A DNA stretch of 64,000 nucleotides from NCBI RefSeq assembly GCF_024055725.1, contig NZ_JAMXMX010000001.1, forward strand, positions 62,001 through 126,000. Direction: 5' to 3'. Below the pieces are notes generated by a model, which was not told the origin of the DNA, ran no database searches, and saw nothing but the letters and a program-made list of their open reading frames with translations. Positions 42,548-52,708 of the stretch are shown piece by piece. Every line of letters begins with the position of its first letter. Positions within the stretch are counted from its first letter, which is position 1. The translations under genes were made by a program, and so were the position numbers. This stretch comes from Actinoallomurus spadix (GTDB lineage: Bacteria; Actinomycetota; Actinomycetes; Streptosporangiales; Streptosporangiaceae).

Positions 42548-45009
42548 TCAGCCCTGCTCCATCCGCCATTCGAGGATGCCGCCCGACACCCCGTCGCCGA
42601 GGTGGGCCTCCAGCCGGAACGCCGTGGCCCGTACCGGGGTGAAGGTCGTGCGGTTGTACGTGTCCCGCGCGGTGCCGTACGCCGAGGGGTTCTCGACCGG
42701 CAGCCACGTGTCGCCGTCGCGGTACAGCAGCCGCCACGACACCGGGACGCGGCACTGCCCCTGGCCCGTGTCGTCGAACCAGTAGACGGAGGCGGCCGAC
42801 GCCGTGACCGGCTCCGGGTAGTCGTACTGGACCCACTCGACGCCGCCGCGGTGGTCCCACCAGGTGAACCGGGGGATCGACTGGTCACCGGAGCCGGACG
42901 GCTCGATCCCGTCGCACAGTGCCTCCGTCGTGTCTCCCTGCCACGTGTGGGAGGCGGTGGCGATCGGCACGAGCCGCCACTCCCGCGCGTCCGGGCCATG
43001 GCCGATGACCGGGAACGCGGTGAGGCGCAGCCGGGCGGCGCCCATCGGGATCAGCGTGACGGTCTCGGCGGGTTCGCCCGACCGTACCGGGCCGTCCTGC
43101 AGCGGCCGGATGACGTTCTCGTCGTCGGCCCGCCAGTTGGGGATCCGCCGGGCGCGGGCGCGGATCTCCAGCGGCGTTCCCCGCCGGGTGAAGGGGTTGC
43201 CGCGCGCCGATCGCCGCAGCAGGCGCAGCGACCGGCCGTCGAGGCCGTAGTTCCACGGTGAGCCGGCGGTGACCTCGTACTCCGGCCACGCCGTGGTGCC
43301 GGCGTATCGCCGCCACTCCTCCTCGATCGCGAGGGAGAAGGTGAGCGGGCCGTACTCCACCGAGACCGCGCCGTGGTTCTTCGCCCAGGTGCGGGTGGTG
43401 GCGCGCATGGGCAGGCGCAGCTCGACCCGGTCCCCGTGCCGCCAGGTACGGGTGACGGCGACGTAGCACGGCGGTGCCGCGCGCAGGGGGGCGGGCGTGC
43501 CGTTCACGCGCAGCGCGGGCTCCGCGCACCAGCCGGGGACCCGCAGGTACAGCGGGAACTCGACCGGACGCGGCGTCGAGATCCGCAGCGTCACGGTCTC
43601 CTCGAACGGGTACCCGGTCTCCTCGGTCACGGTGACGGCGGTGCCGTCGGTGCCCACCTTCGCCGTCACCTCGGACGCGGCGTACATCGAGGCGCACAGT
43701 CCGGCGTCGTACGTCGCCAGCCACAGCTCCTCGGCGTAGTACGGCCAGCCCATGCCGTAGTTGTGCGGGCAGCAGCGGTAGTCGTGCACCCCGGGCCGGT
43801 ACGCCTGCATCGCGAAGTCGTTGTCGAACTGGCCGTGGGTCTTGGCGGCGTCGTCGAGCCGGACGGAGTTGGCGCTGGTGATGTAGTGGGTGCCGCGCTG
43901 CGCCGGGTCGAAGGCGGCGGGCAGCGAGTTGACCGCGATGTCCTCGCAGCGGTCGGCCCACACCGGGTCCCCGGTGATGCGGGTCAGCAGCTCGAAGCTG
44001 TGCATGAGCTCGACGAACCCGCAGGTCTCCATGCCCTGCCGGGGGTCGGTGAAGTACGGGCGGCAGTTCTCGTCGCCGGCGAACCCGCCGCCGGGGAACT
44101 GCCCGTACGTCCCATGATCACGTCGTGGTTCCGGTACGTCGCCGCGCGCAACGCCGGGTCGCCGGTCAGCACGCCGTACTGGAGCGGCTCGCGGAACCCC
44201 TGGGCGAGGTTCACGTTGTGCATCGTCGGCAGGCCGGTGACGTAGTCGGCGGAGCCGGCGTGGATCTTGCGGACGAGGTCGAGGAGCCGGTCGTCCCCGG
44301 TGCGGTTGTAGACCCAGTACACGCTGTCGATGGTGTCGCCCCAGCGGTACGCGCCCCAGCCGCGCCGGAACACCTCGGCGGGCTGCCGGTTCTGGAAGTC
44401 GAAGTAGCGCGCCAGGAACGGCGTGATCCGCTCGTCGCCGGTCGCCTCGGCGTAGGAGCGGAGCGCGTCGAGGACGGGCATGTGCGGCCAGAAGTCCGGG
44501 CCGCTCTCGAGGGAGGTCCGCAGGGCGGCCGGGCCGAACCAGCCGTCCGGCTGCTGCGCGGCCAGGATGCCGTCCACCCAGCGGCGGGTCAGGGTCCGTA
44601 CGCGCTCGTCGCCGGTCACGAGGCCGAGGTCGGTGAAGCCGCGCAGCCAGTACGGCAGCTCCTTCCAGCCCGCCTTCGCGGGATCGACCCATCCGTTCGT
44701 GTCGTAGTCCAGGTAGTCCGACACCTCGGGCATGCGGCCGTTCAGCCCTTCGACCTGCAGGTCGAGCTGCCGCCGCAGCCACCCCTTCGGCCGTACGCTC
44801 CCCGGCGGCAGCTTGAGGAAGGGCGCAGGCCGCAGCGGCGCGCGGTTCGGCGTGTAGTGCCCGCCCGGCGCGGCGGCCTCCACGGTCGGCAGGACGCGCA
44901 CGAGCACGCGGTCCCGGGAGTCCGCGTCGGCGGGCCGGGCGCCGACGCCGGCGGCGGCGACGCCTCCGGTGACGGCGAGACCGCGGGTGAGGAACGCCCG
45001 TCGTTCCAT
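42548..45009 (-). pseudogene. GH127 beta-L-arabinofuranosidase with C-terminal discoidin-like domain, single frameshift
   Basis: Starts at ATG 45009 with a Tat-like leader (MERRAFLTRGLAVTGGVAAA). The GH127 (DUF1680) catalytic domain includes WVDGILAAQQPDGWFGPAA; the zinc/nucleophile residues are in METCGFVELMHSF (Glu, Cys) and DYRCCPHNYGMG (Cys-Cys). A discoidin-like domain closes it (VYWFDDTGQGQCRVPVSW). The frame breaks at about 44113-44116: the peptide NHDVIMG should run on as TYGQFPGGGF, but one G of a G-run is missing. The rest is perfectly conserved, so this is either a very recent mutation or a sequencing error in a homopolymer. Confidence 0.8.
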
Positions 45010-45066
45010 CGGCTCTCTCCTTCGCGCGGGAGGCGGGAGGGACCCGCAGGTCCCTCCCGCGTCACG

Positions 45067-47586
45067 TCACTTGCCGGACTGGTAGAGCTTGGCGACGTCG
45101 TCGGCGGACAGGGCCCGGTCGAAGACGTGCACCTGGTCGAGGGCCCCGGGCCAGTAGTCGACGGGGTTGCCGCCGTACTTGCCGCGGCCGATCACCGTGT
45201 GCCCGGTGGAGCGGTCGCCGAGGCAGGCGGCCGCGGTGCCGGCCTTCTGCCCGTCGACGTACAGGGTCAGCGTGCCGGTGGCGGCGTCACGGACCCCGAC
45301 GAGGTGGTACCACCGGCCGGTCTCCGGGGCGGCCGGCGCGAGCGCCCGCACCCCGGCGAAGCTGAACGCGAACCGGTCGTCCTGCCCGGAGTACTGCAGG
45401 AAGAAGGCACTGTTGCTGTCGCCGTCCTGGCTGACCGCGGTGGCGAACCCGCCGCGCCGGTCGAGCTTCACCCAGGCGGACACGCTGTAGTTCCCGGTGG
45501 TGTCCAGGATGGCGGCGCCGGTGTCGGCGTACTGGTTCGAACCGTTGAACTGCAGCGCGGACCCGGAGTGCCCGGCCGTCCACGCCGGCCCGTTCACGAG
45601 CGTCGCGTCGTGGCCGCCGGCCGCGTCCTTGGCGACCGTGCCGGACCCCTCGTCGAGCGGGTAGAAGCTCACGCCGTCGAGTCCCGCCTTACCGGGCGGG
45701 AAGGTCGTCGCGTCGCCCTGACCGACCGAGGAGGACGCCTTGATGAGGGCCTCGTTGGCCGCGCGGACGTCGTCAGCACCGGGCTTGAGCACCTGGCGGT
45801 CGTAGGTGTAGATGCCGTTCAGCTCGTTCTCGACGTCGGTGATCTGGGTGTAGACCGAGGCCGAGACGCCGCACCGCTTCTCCACGTCGAGCAGGCGGTT
45901 CTGCAGTTCGGTGTAGCGCCGGGTCAGCGTGGCCGAGTCGGGCTCCATCTCGTACGCGAAGCCGTGCGCGGGGTCCCACATGTGGCCGTCGACCTTGAGA
46001 CCGAGGCCGCCGTACTCCCCGTCGACCGCGGCCCGCGCGCCCTGCTGGACCGGCGAACCGGGACCGACGTAGGTGTGGTCGTCGTAGATGTCGCCCGAGG
46101 TGATGTTCGGGATCGACTCACAGCAGTTGGTGCCGCTGTCGACGTTCACGAGGCGGCTGGGGTCCCAGCCCTTGACCTGCGCGGCGATCCGGTCCGGCTC
46201 GTACTCGCCCCAGCCCTCGTTGAAGGGCACCCACACGACGATGGACGGGTGGCTGCGGTGCTGGTCGACGAGGTTGCGCAGCTCGGTCTCGAACTGCGTC
46301 TTGACCGCCGCGGACGGCGAGTGGCCGGCGTACGTCGCGGGCATGTCCTGCCACACGAGGAGCCCGAGTTTGTCCGCCCAGTAGTACCAGCGGTCGGGTT
46401 CGACCTTGACGTGCTTGCGGACCATGTTGAAGCCGAGGCGCTTGTGCGCCTCTAGGTCGAACTTCAGGGCGCTGTCGGTCGGCGCGGTGTAGATGCCGTC
46501 CGGCCAGAAGCCCTGGTCGAGCGTGCCGACCTGCATGACGAATTCGCCGTTCAGCAGCATCCGGACCTTGCCGTCGGGACCCTTGCCGAGGCCGATCGAG
46601 CGCATCCCGAAGTAGGAGCCGACCTTGTCGACGACCTTGTGACCGTCCCGGACCCTGACCTTCAGCGTGTACAGGTACGGGTCGTCGGGCGTCCACAGGT
46701 GCGGTTTGGTGATCGGGATGCTCAGCTCGGAGTTCGCCGCGCCGATGGCGCGGCCGACCTTGTGGTTCCCGGCGTACGCGGTCGCCTCGACGGTCGCCCC
46801 CGAGTCCCCGGCGACGTGCGTGGTGAGCCGCAGCGTCTTGCTCGCCAGGTCGGGGGTGGCGTCCAGGCGGGACACGTACGACGTGGCGACCGGCTCCATC
46901 CAGACGGTCTGCCAGATGCCGGAGGACGGGGTGTAGAAGATGCCGTCGCCCGGCGAGCGCTGCTTGCCGAGCGCCTGGGTGCCGATGTCGGTCGGATCGT
47001 CGACGCCGACGACCAGTTCCTGCGGCCCCTTGCCCCGGACGGCGTCGGTGACGTCGGCGGAGAAGCCGTCGTAGCCGCCCGTGTGCGTGGCGACCTGCGT
47101 GCCGTTCACGTAGACGGTGGCCTTGTAGTCGACGGCCTGGAAGTGCAGGAGCAGCCGGTCGCCGTGCCAGGAGTTCGGCACGGTGAACGTCCGGCGGTAC
47201 CACATGTGGTCGACGTGGCGCTTGATCCCGGACAGCGCCGACTCGACCGGGTAGGGGACGAGGATCCGCTCGCCCAGGGTCTTGCCCGTCGGTGGCGCCT
47301 CGCCGGCGGAGGCCTGGGCGAACTCCCACTCCCCGTTCAGGTTCTGCCACTTGGACCGCGTCAGCTGGGGCCGCGGGTAGTCGGGGAGCGCGTTGGCCGG
47401 CGAGACCTTGTCGGTCCACGGGGTGGTCAGCGGCGGGGTCTGGGCCTTCCAGGCCGGGGCGGGTGCGGACGCGGAGGCGCGCGCCGACGCGGGGGCGACG
47501 AGCGCGGCCAGCAGCGCGACCGCCACGCCGATGGCGGCGGCCGGGCCGCGGGGCCTGGCGAGGCTGGCTGATCGAAGGGTGGGCAC
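45067..47586 (-). CDS. Secreted GH2-family glycosidase with C-terminal LamG-like domain
   Basis: 839 residues from GTG/ATG near 47586 with a signal peptide ending ASARASA. Sugar-binding (SKWQNLNGEWEFAQASAG), Ig-like and TIM-barrel domains of GH2 follow; GMRSIGLGKGPDGKVRMLLN and the acid/base Glu in VPFNEGWGEYEPDR are clear, and the nucleophile is probably the Glu in DGEYGG. Residues about 660-839 are a concanavalin/LamG module (WVKLDRRGGFATAVSQDGDS, DQVHVFDRALSADDVAKLY). GH2 activities include beta-galactosidase, mannosidase and arabinosidases; the neighbourhood suggests action on arabino- or galactofuranose-containing glycans. Confidence 0.85.
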   Translation of the reverse strand: MPTLRSASLARPRGPAAAIGVAVALLAALVAPASARASASAPAPAWKAQTPPLTTPWTDKVSPANALPDYPRPQLTRSKWQNLNGEWEFAQASAGEAPPTGKTLGERILVPYPVESALSGIKRHVDHMWYRRTFTVPNSWHGDRLLLHFQAVDYKATVYVNGTQVATHTGGYDGFSADVTDAVRGKGPQELVVGVDDPTDIGTQALGKQRSPGDGIFYTPSSGIWQTVWMEPVATSYVSRLDATPDLASKTLRLTTHVAGDSGATVEATAYAGNHKVGRAIGAANSELSIPITKPHLWTPDDPYLYTLKVRVRDGHKVVDKVGSYFGMRSIGLGKGPDGKVRMLLNGEFVMQVGTLDQGFWPDGIYTAPTDSALKFDLEAHKRLGFNMVRKHVKVEPDRWYYWADKLGLLVWQDMPATYAGHSPSAAVKTQFETELRNLVDQHRSHPSIVVWVPFNEGWGEYEPDRIAAQVKGWDPSRLVNVDSGTNCCESIPNITSGDIYDDHTYVGPGSPVQQGARAAVDGEYGGLGLKVDGHMWDPAHGFAYEMEPDSATLTRRYTELQNRLLDVEKRCGVSASVYTQITDVENELNGIYTYDRQVLKPGADDVRAANEALIKASSSVGQGDATTFPPGKAGLDGVSFYPLDEGSGTVAKDAAGGHDATLVNGPAWTAGHSGSALQFNGSNQYADTGAAILDTTGNYSVSAWVKLDRRGGFATAVSQDGDSNSAFFLQYSGQDDRFAFSFAGVRALAPAAPETGRWYHLVGVRDAATGTLTLYVDGQKAGTAAACLGDRSTGHTVIGRGKYGGNPVDYWPGALDQVHVFDRALSADDVAKLYQSGK

Positions 47587-47744
47587 GGCAGACTCCCATC
47601 TGTTGGAACAGGGTGATGGGCGGACGGGCGCGGGCGCCGGCAGGCGGCCGCGCCGGAACGGACGGAGGTCAGGAGGGGCACTGGGACGTCCGGTACCGGT
47701 GAGGACAGCATGAAGGGCTCTGATCGATCCTGCAAGATTCAGAC

Positions 47745-47755
47745 CGGAAATTCCG
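47745..47755 (+). promoter_or_regulatory. 11-bp palindrome CGGAA-A-TTCCG between divergent sugar operons
   Basis: A perfect 5-1-5 inverted repeat lies between the GH2 start and the binding-protein start, 18 bp upstream of the -35 box given below; it could be a repressor or activator site for one or both operons. Confidence 0.35.
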
Positions 47756-47772
47756 ACCGATGCTGATCGCTA

Positions 47773-47803
47773 TTGACAGAACTCGATCGTGGGTGCGTCA
47801 ATA
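47773..47803 (+). promoter_or_regulatory. Putative promoter of the furanose ABC operon
   Basis: A consensus -35 box TTGACA at 47773-47778 and TCAATA at 47798-47803 are separated by 19 bp, 37 bp before ATG 47841. The -35 match is strong, the -10 and spacing are weak. Confidence 0.45.
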
Positions 47804-47840
47804 ACCGGCATCTCGCCTCCGCCCTGGGGAAGGACCGCCC

Positions 47841-48923
47841 ATGACCATCCCTCTGCACCGCCCGCGCGCGGTCACGCTCACCACCACGATCGTCGCGATG
47901 ACCGCCCTGGTCGCCGCCGGCTGCGCCAAATCCGAGAAGGACCAGCAGACCGGGGGCGGGGGCGCCCAGGCCGGGCAGGTGGTGCAGAGCCCGTCGGGTT
48001 CCGCGCCCTCCTGCACGATCGGCAAGTTCGGGGGCACGAAGTTCGACCCCAAGACCGCGGTCGTGGGCTTCTCCCAGTCCGAGAAGGAGGCCAACCCGTT
48101 CCGCATCGCGGAGACGGCCTCGATCAAGGCGGAGGCGAAGCAGCAGGGGATCGGTGGCCTGCGGACCACCAACGGCCAGTCCCAGTTCAGCAAGCAGATC
48201 AGCGACGTCCAGCAGCTCATCGCCCAGGGGGCCAAGGCGCTCGTCATCGCGCCGCTGAACTCCGACGGCTGGGAGCCGGTCCTGCAGCAGGCCGCCGCCA
48301 AGCACATCCCGATCATCACGATCGACCGGAAGATCAACGCGACCGCCTGCAAGGACTACGTGACCTTCATCGGGTCCGACTTCTACCAGCAGGGCAAGCG
48401 CGCCGCCGACCAGATGATCAAAGCCCTGAACGGCAAGGGCAAGGTCGCGATCCTCCTCGGCGCGTCCGGCAACAACGTCACCACCGAGCGCACCGCCGGC
48501 TTCAAGGACGAGATCGCCAAGAAGGCGCCCGGTATCCAGATCACCTTCGAGCAGACCGGCGACTTCGCCCGCGAGAAGGGCCAGCAGGTCACCGAGCAGA
48601 TGATCCAGAGCCACCCCGACGTCAACGCGATCTACGCGGAGAACGACGAGATGGCGCTGGGCGCGGTCACCGCGCTCAAGGGCGCCGGCAAGAAGGCCGG
48701 CGACATCAAGATCGTCTCCGTCGACGGCACGCGCAACGCGGTATCGCAGATCGTCAGCGGCTGGATCTACGCGGTCGTCGAGTCCAACCCCCGCTTCGGC
48801 CCGCTGGCCTTCCAGACGCTCGCCAAGTTCGAGAACGGCGAGCCGATCCCCGACAAGGTCATCATCTCCGACCGGGAGTACGACTCCTCCAACGCCAAGG
48901 CGTCGCTCTCGTCCGCGTACTGA
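47841..48923 (+). CDS. Sugar ABC substrate-binding lipoprotein, YtfQ (galacto/arabinofuranose) type
   Basis: 360 residues from ATG 47841 behind GGGGAAGGA. The signal ends in the lipobox LVAAGC. VGFSQSEKEANPFRIAETAS, VQQLIAQGAKALVIAPLNSD and IPIITIDRKINATACKDYV match the Peripla_BP_4 family, and the VGFSQxxxE...RxAET opening is like YtfQ, which binds galactofuranose. The following three genes complete the YtfRT-YjfF set. Together with the GH127 beta-L-arabinofuranosidase next door, arabinofuranose is an equally good ligand. Confidence 0.85.
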   Translation: MTIPLHRPRAVTLTTTIVAMTALVAAGCAKSEKDQQTGGGGAQAGQVVQSPSGSAPSCTIGKFGGTKFDPKTAVVGFSQSEKEANPFRIAETASIKAEAKQQGIGGLRTTNGQSQFSKQISDVQQLIAQGAKALVIAPLNSDGWEPVLQQAAAKHIPIITIDRKINATACKDYVTFIGSDFYQQGKRAADQMIKALNGKGKVAILLGASGNNVTTERTAGFKDEIAKKAPGIQITFEQTGDFAREKGQQVTEQMIQSHPDVNAIYAENDEMALGAVTALKGAGKKAGDIKIVSVDGTRNAVSQIVSGWIYAVVESNPRFGPLAFQTLAKFENGEPIPDKVIISDREYDSSNAKASLSSAY

Positions 48924-48971
48924 CGCCGGCGCCCGTACCGATCGAATGCTCCGACACGACCGGGGGTACCC

Positions 48972-50531
48972 GTGACCGATCCCGTCCCCGAGCAGCGGAA
49001 CGCCGGTGACCCGCCGGTGCTGGAGGCCCGCGACATCGTCAAGCGCTTCACCGGCGTGCTCGCCCTCGACCGGGTGTCCCTCAGCCTGCGTCCCGGCGAG
49101 GTCCACGCGCTCGTCGGCGAGAACGGCGCGGGCAAGTCCACCCTCATCAAGGTGATCACCGGCGTGCACCGGCCGGACGAGGGCGAGGTGCGCCTCGCCG
49201 GCCGGCCCGCCGGGTTCACCGGGCCGCTGGACGCCCAGCGCGCCGGCGTCCAGGCGGTGCACCAGGAGATCGGGCTGGTCCCGGACCTCAGCGTGGCCCG
49301 CAACCTGCTCCTCGGCCGCGAGCCGCGCCGCGCCCTCGGCCTCATCGACACCCGCCGCATGCACCAGGAGGCCGCCCGGACGCTCGAGTCGTACGGCGTG
49401 CGGGTCGACGTCCGGCTGCCGCTGCGCTCCCTCGGCGTGGGCGCCCAGCAGATGGTCGCGCTGGCCCGCGCCGTCTCGGTCGACGCCCGCGTCGTCATCA
49501 TGGACGAGCCGACGTCCTCCCTCGAACCCCGCGAGGTCGAGACGCTGTTCGGCGTCATCGACCGGCTGCGCGGGCAGGGGATCGCGGTGATCTACGTCAG
49601 CCACCGGCTGGACGAGCTCTACCGCATCTGCGACGGCGTCACGGTCCTGCGCGACGGCCGGGTCGTCCACCAGGGGGCCCTCGCGGACCTGGACCGGCTC
49701 CGCCTCGTCTCCCTGATGCTGGGCCGCGACGTCGCCCAGGTCCGCGCCGAGGGCGTCACGCGGTTCTCCGGCGCGCACGAGGCGGCCGGGGAGCCGGTCC
49801 TGGAGGCGCGCGGGCTGAGCAGCCGGCACCTCCTCGACGACGTGTCCCTGACCATCCGGCCCCGCGAGGTGGTCGGCCTGGGCGGCCTGCTCGGCGCGGG
49901 TCGTACCGAGACGGCCAAGGCCATCGCCGGCGTGCTCCCGCTCGACGCGGGCGGGGTCACCGTGGCCGGGCTCCCGGTCCGGCGGGGCTCGGCCACGGCC
50001 GCCGTACGAGCGGGGATCGCGCTGCTGCCCGAGGACCGCAAGGCCGAGGGCATCGTGCCGACCCTCTCGGTCCGCGACAACATCGCCCTGGCCGCCCTCC
50101 CGCGCCTCGCCCGCGCCGGCGTCGTCTCCGACGCCCGCATCGACCGGATCGTCGAGACCTTCATGAGGCGACTGCGGATCAAGGCGACCGGCCCGCACCA
50201 GCCGGTCGCCGAGCTGTCCGGCGGCAACCAGCAGAAGGTCCTGCTGGCCCGCTGGATGGCCACCGAGCCGAAGGTCCTGCTGCTGGACGAGCCGACGCGC
50301 GGCATCGACGTCGGCGCGAAGGCGGAGGTCCAGGCGCTCGTCGACGAACTCGCCGAGGACGGCCTCGCCGTCCTGCTGATCTCCTCGGACCTGGAGGAGC
50401 TGGTCGAGGGATCGGACCGCGTCGTGGTCTTGCGTAACGGCGCCGTCGTCGGTGAGCTGACCGGGGACGAACTCACCGAGGAGGCCGTGATGACCACGAT
50501 CGCCGCGCACACGCGAGAGGAGGTCGCATGA
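48972..50531 (+). CDS. Sugar ABC ATPase, YtfR/RbsA type
   Basis: 519 residues from GTG 48972. Domain 1: GENGAGKSTLIKVITGVH, Q-loop AVHQEIGLVPDLS, VVIMDEPTSSLEPREVE. Domain 2: LSGGNQQKVLLARWM, LLLDEPTRGIDVGAKAE. Both are intact apart from the usual poor signature in domain 1 (LGVGAQQMVALARA). It energises the two permeases downstream, with which it overlaps by four bases, and is the intact paralogue of the orphan at 40907. Confidence 0.95.
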   Translation: MTDPVPEQRNAGDPPVLEARDIVKRFTGVLALDRVSLSLRPGEVHALVGENGAGKSTLIKVITGVHRPDEGEVRLAGRPAGFTGPLDAQRAGVQAVHQEIGLVPDLSVARNLLLGREPRRALGLIDTRRMHQEAARTLESYGVRVDVRLPLRSLGVGAQQMVALARAVSVDARVVIMDEPTSSLEPREVETLFGVIDRLRGQGIAVIYVSHRLDELYRICDGVTVLRDGRVVHQGALADLDRLRLVSLMLGRDVAQVRAEGVTRFSGAHEAAGEPVLEARGLSSRHLLDDVSLTIRPREVVGLGGLLGAGRTETAKAIAGVLPLDAGGVTVAGLPVRRGSATAAVRAGIALLPEDRKAEGIVPTLSVRDNIALAALPRLARAGVVSDARIDRIVETFMRRLRIKATGPHQPVAELSGGNQQKVLLARWMATEPKVLLLDEPTRGIDVGAKAEVQALVDELAEDGLAVLLISSDLEELVEGSDRVVVLRNGAVVGELTGDELTEEAVMTTIAAHTREEVA

Positions 50532-51505
50532 GCGACATCACCGCCGACACCGCCGTCGCGCCGCCCCGGCCGGCCGGCGCGCGGACGCTGGCCTGGCTGC
50601 AGAACTACGGGGTGTACGCCGCGATCGCCGCGCTCATCGTCGTGAACATCGCCATCACCCCGCACTTCCTCAGCACCGAGAACCTCCGCACCCAGCTCGT
50701 CCAGGTCGCGCCCGTCGTCATCGTCTCCCTCGGCATGGCCCTGGTGATCGGCACCGAGGGCGTCGACCTGTCCGTCGGCTCGGTCATGGCGCTGGCCACC
50801 GCGCTCATCCCGCTGTACCTCGGGTACGGCGTCGGCGCGGCGATCCTGGTCGCCCTCGTCGGCGGCGTCGCGGTCGGGCTGGTGAACGGCTCGCTCGTGG
50901 CGTTCGTGAACGTCCAGCCGATCGTCGCCACCCTCTGCCTGTTCGTCGGCGGCCGGGGGCTCGCCCTGGTGCTCGCCGGCGGGCGGCTCAAGGACGTGCA
51001 GAACGGGACCCTCCTCGACCTCGGCTCGTCGAGCGTCGCCGGGATCCCGCTGCCCGTGGTCGTCGCGGGCGTGCTGACCGTGCTGATGGCGGGCGTCGTC
51101 CGGCGGACGACCTTCGGGCGGCAGCTCGTCGCGATCGGCGGCAACCGCACCGCGAGCGTCCTGTCCGGGCTGCCGGTCCGGCGCGTCCTCCTGCTGGTGT
51201 ACGTCCTGTCCGGCCTGCTCGCCGCGGTCGCGGGCGTGCTCGCCACCGCCCGCCTGCAGGCCAGCGACCCCTCGTCGCTCGGCCTGCTGATGGAGCTGTC
51301 GGCGATCACCGCGGTCGTGGTCGGCGGCACACCGCTCACCGGCGGCCGGGTGCGGGTGCTCGGCACCGTCGCCGGCGCGCTACTGATCCAGCTCGTACGC
51401 GCGACGCTGATCAAGCACAACCTGCCCGACTCGGTCGCCCAGATGGTGCAGGCAGTGATCATCCTTGGCGCCGTGTACGCGGCGAGGGGAGGGACCGGAC
51501 GATGA
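50528..51505 (+). CDS. Sugar ABC permease 1, YtfT type
   Basis: 325 residues, ATG overlapping the ATPase stop. VSLGMALVIGTEGVDLSVGS is the diagnostic BPD_transp_2 motif, followed by several membrane spans and ITAVVVGGTPLTGGRVRVLG near the C-terminus. It lacks an own binding protein gene and pairs with the permease at 51502 as a heterodimeric channel, as in YtfT/YjfF. Confidence 0.9.
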   Translation: MSDITADTAVAPPRPAGARTLAWLQNYGVYAAIAALIVVNIAITPHFLSTENLRTQLVQVAPVVIVSLGMALVIGTEGVDLSVGSVMALATALIPLYLGYGVGAAILVALVGGVAVGLVNGSLVAFVNVQPIVATLCLFVGGRGLALVLAGGRLKDVQNGTLLDLGSSSVAGIPLPVVVAGVLTVLMAGVVRRTTFGRQLVAIGGNRTASVLSGLPVRRVLLLVYVLSGLLAAVAGVLATARLQASDPSSLGLLMELSAITAVVVGGTPLTGGRVRVLGTVAGALLIQLVRATLIKHNLPDSVAQMVQAVIILGAVYAARGGTGR

Positions 51506-52512
51506 CCACCGGGCAAGCGACGGCCGAGACGCCCGTCACCCAGGACACCTACGCGCTGAGCGGACGCGACCGCGCCTTCGGCCTGATCCAGCGCCACGGC
51601 GCCACCGCGGTGCTCGTCCTCCTGCTCGTCGTCGGCTCACTCTCCTTCAGCCGCTTCCCGACGGGGGAGAACCTCGGCGACATCGCCATCACGTCCTCGT
51701 TCCCCGCGATGGTGGCGCTCGGCATGACGTTCGTCATCATCACCGGCGGCATCGACCTGTCGGTCGGCTCGGTCTTCGCCCTCGGCGGGGTGCTGGCCGC
51801 GTACGCCGTGCGGTGGGGGACCGTGGCCGGGCTCCTGGTGCCCCTGCTGGTGTGCGGCGCGATCGGGCTGGTGCAGGGCCTGCTGATCGCCCGGGTCCGG
51901 CTGGCGCCCTTCATCGTCACCCTGGCCGGCCTGCTCGGCGCGCGCGGCCTGCTGCTGTCGATCTCCCACGAGGGCGCGACGACGTACCTCATCCCGCACG
52001 GCTCGGTGCTCGCCCGGCTCGGCCAGGGACACCTGTTCGGCCTGGGCTACCCCGTCTACCTGACGCTCGCCCTCTTCGTCGTCGGCGGCGTGGTCCTGCA
52101 ACGGACCGGGTTCGGCCAGGCGGTGTACGCCATCGGCGGCGCCGAGGACGCCGCCGCGCTCATGGGCGTGCCGGTCGCCCGCACGAAGATCGTCGTGTAC
52201 GTGCTGTCCGGCATGCTGGCCGGGCTGTCCGGCACGCTGAACGCCGCCCGCCTGTCCTCGGGCGTCACCATCCTCGGCACCGGCATGGAGCTCGACGTCA
52301 TCGCCGCGGTCGTCATCGGCGGCACGCTGCTGACCGGCGGCGCGGGCTCGGTCAGCGGCACGATCGCGGGCGTCCTCCTCCTCGGCGTCATCCAGAACCT
52401 CATCAACCAGATCGGCGACCTGTCCTCCTCCTACCAGCAGGTCGTCAGCGGCGCGTTCCTCGCCGTCGTCGTGGTGGCGCAGACCTACCTCAGCCGCGCC
52501 CGCCGGTTGTGA
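51502..52512 (+). CDS. Sugar ABC permease 2, YjfF type
   Basis: 336 residues, ATG overlapping the previous stop. VALGMTFVIITGGIDLSVGS, LAPFIVTLAGLLGARGLLL and IAAVVIGGTLLTGGAGSVSG mark the same family. Adjacent paired permeases of this kind are typical of the galactofuranose importer YtfQRT-YjfF. It ends the operon, with a hairpin about 45 bp after the stop. Confidence 0.9.
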   Translation: MTTGQATAETPVTQDTYALSGRDRAFGLIQRHGATAVLVLLLVVGSLSFSRFPTGENLGDIAITSSFPAMVALGMTFVIITGGIDLSVGSVFALGGVLAAYAVRWGTVAGLLVPLLVCGAIGLVQGLLIARVRLAPFIVTLAGLLGARGLLLSISHEGATTYLIPHGSVLARLGQGHLFGLGYPVYLTLALFVVGGVVLQRTGFGQAVYAIGGAEDAAALMGVPVARTKIVVYVLSGMLAGLSGTLNAARLSSGVTILGTGMELDVIAAVVIGGTLLTGGAGSVSGTIAGVLLLGVIQNLINQIGDLSSSYQQVVSGAFLAVVVVAQTYLSRARRL

Positions 52513-52558
52513 CGGATCCCCCGGAGGCCGTGTCAGGTCCGGCGGCGTGCGGATGACG

Positions 52559-52578
52559 CGTCCGGCCGCCGCCGGACG
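52559..52578 (+). terminator. 8-bp hairpin after the furanose ABC operon
   Basis: CGTCCGGC at 52559-52566 pairs with GCCGGACG at 52571-52578 around CGCC, 46 bp downstream of the last stop codon. Confidence 0.6.
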
Positions 52579-52708
52579 GCCCCCGGGCGGGGTCGGCCCA
52601 GATGCGGAGAAGGCCGTCCCTGCCGATCGCCACCGCGCGGGCAAATCTCGGTCAACGGCCACGAGCCCGACGGGGCGCGGGGAGGCACGCAGGCGATGAT
52701 CGCCTGGC

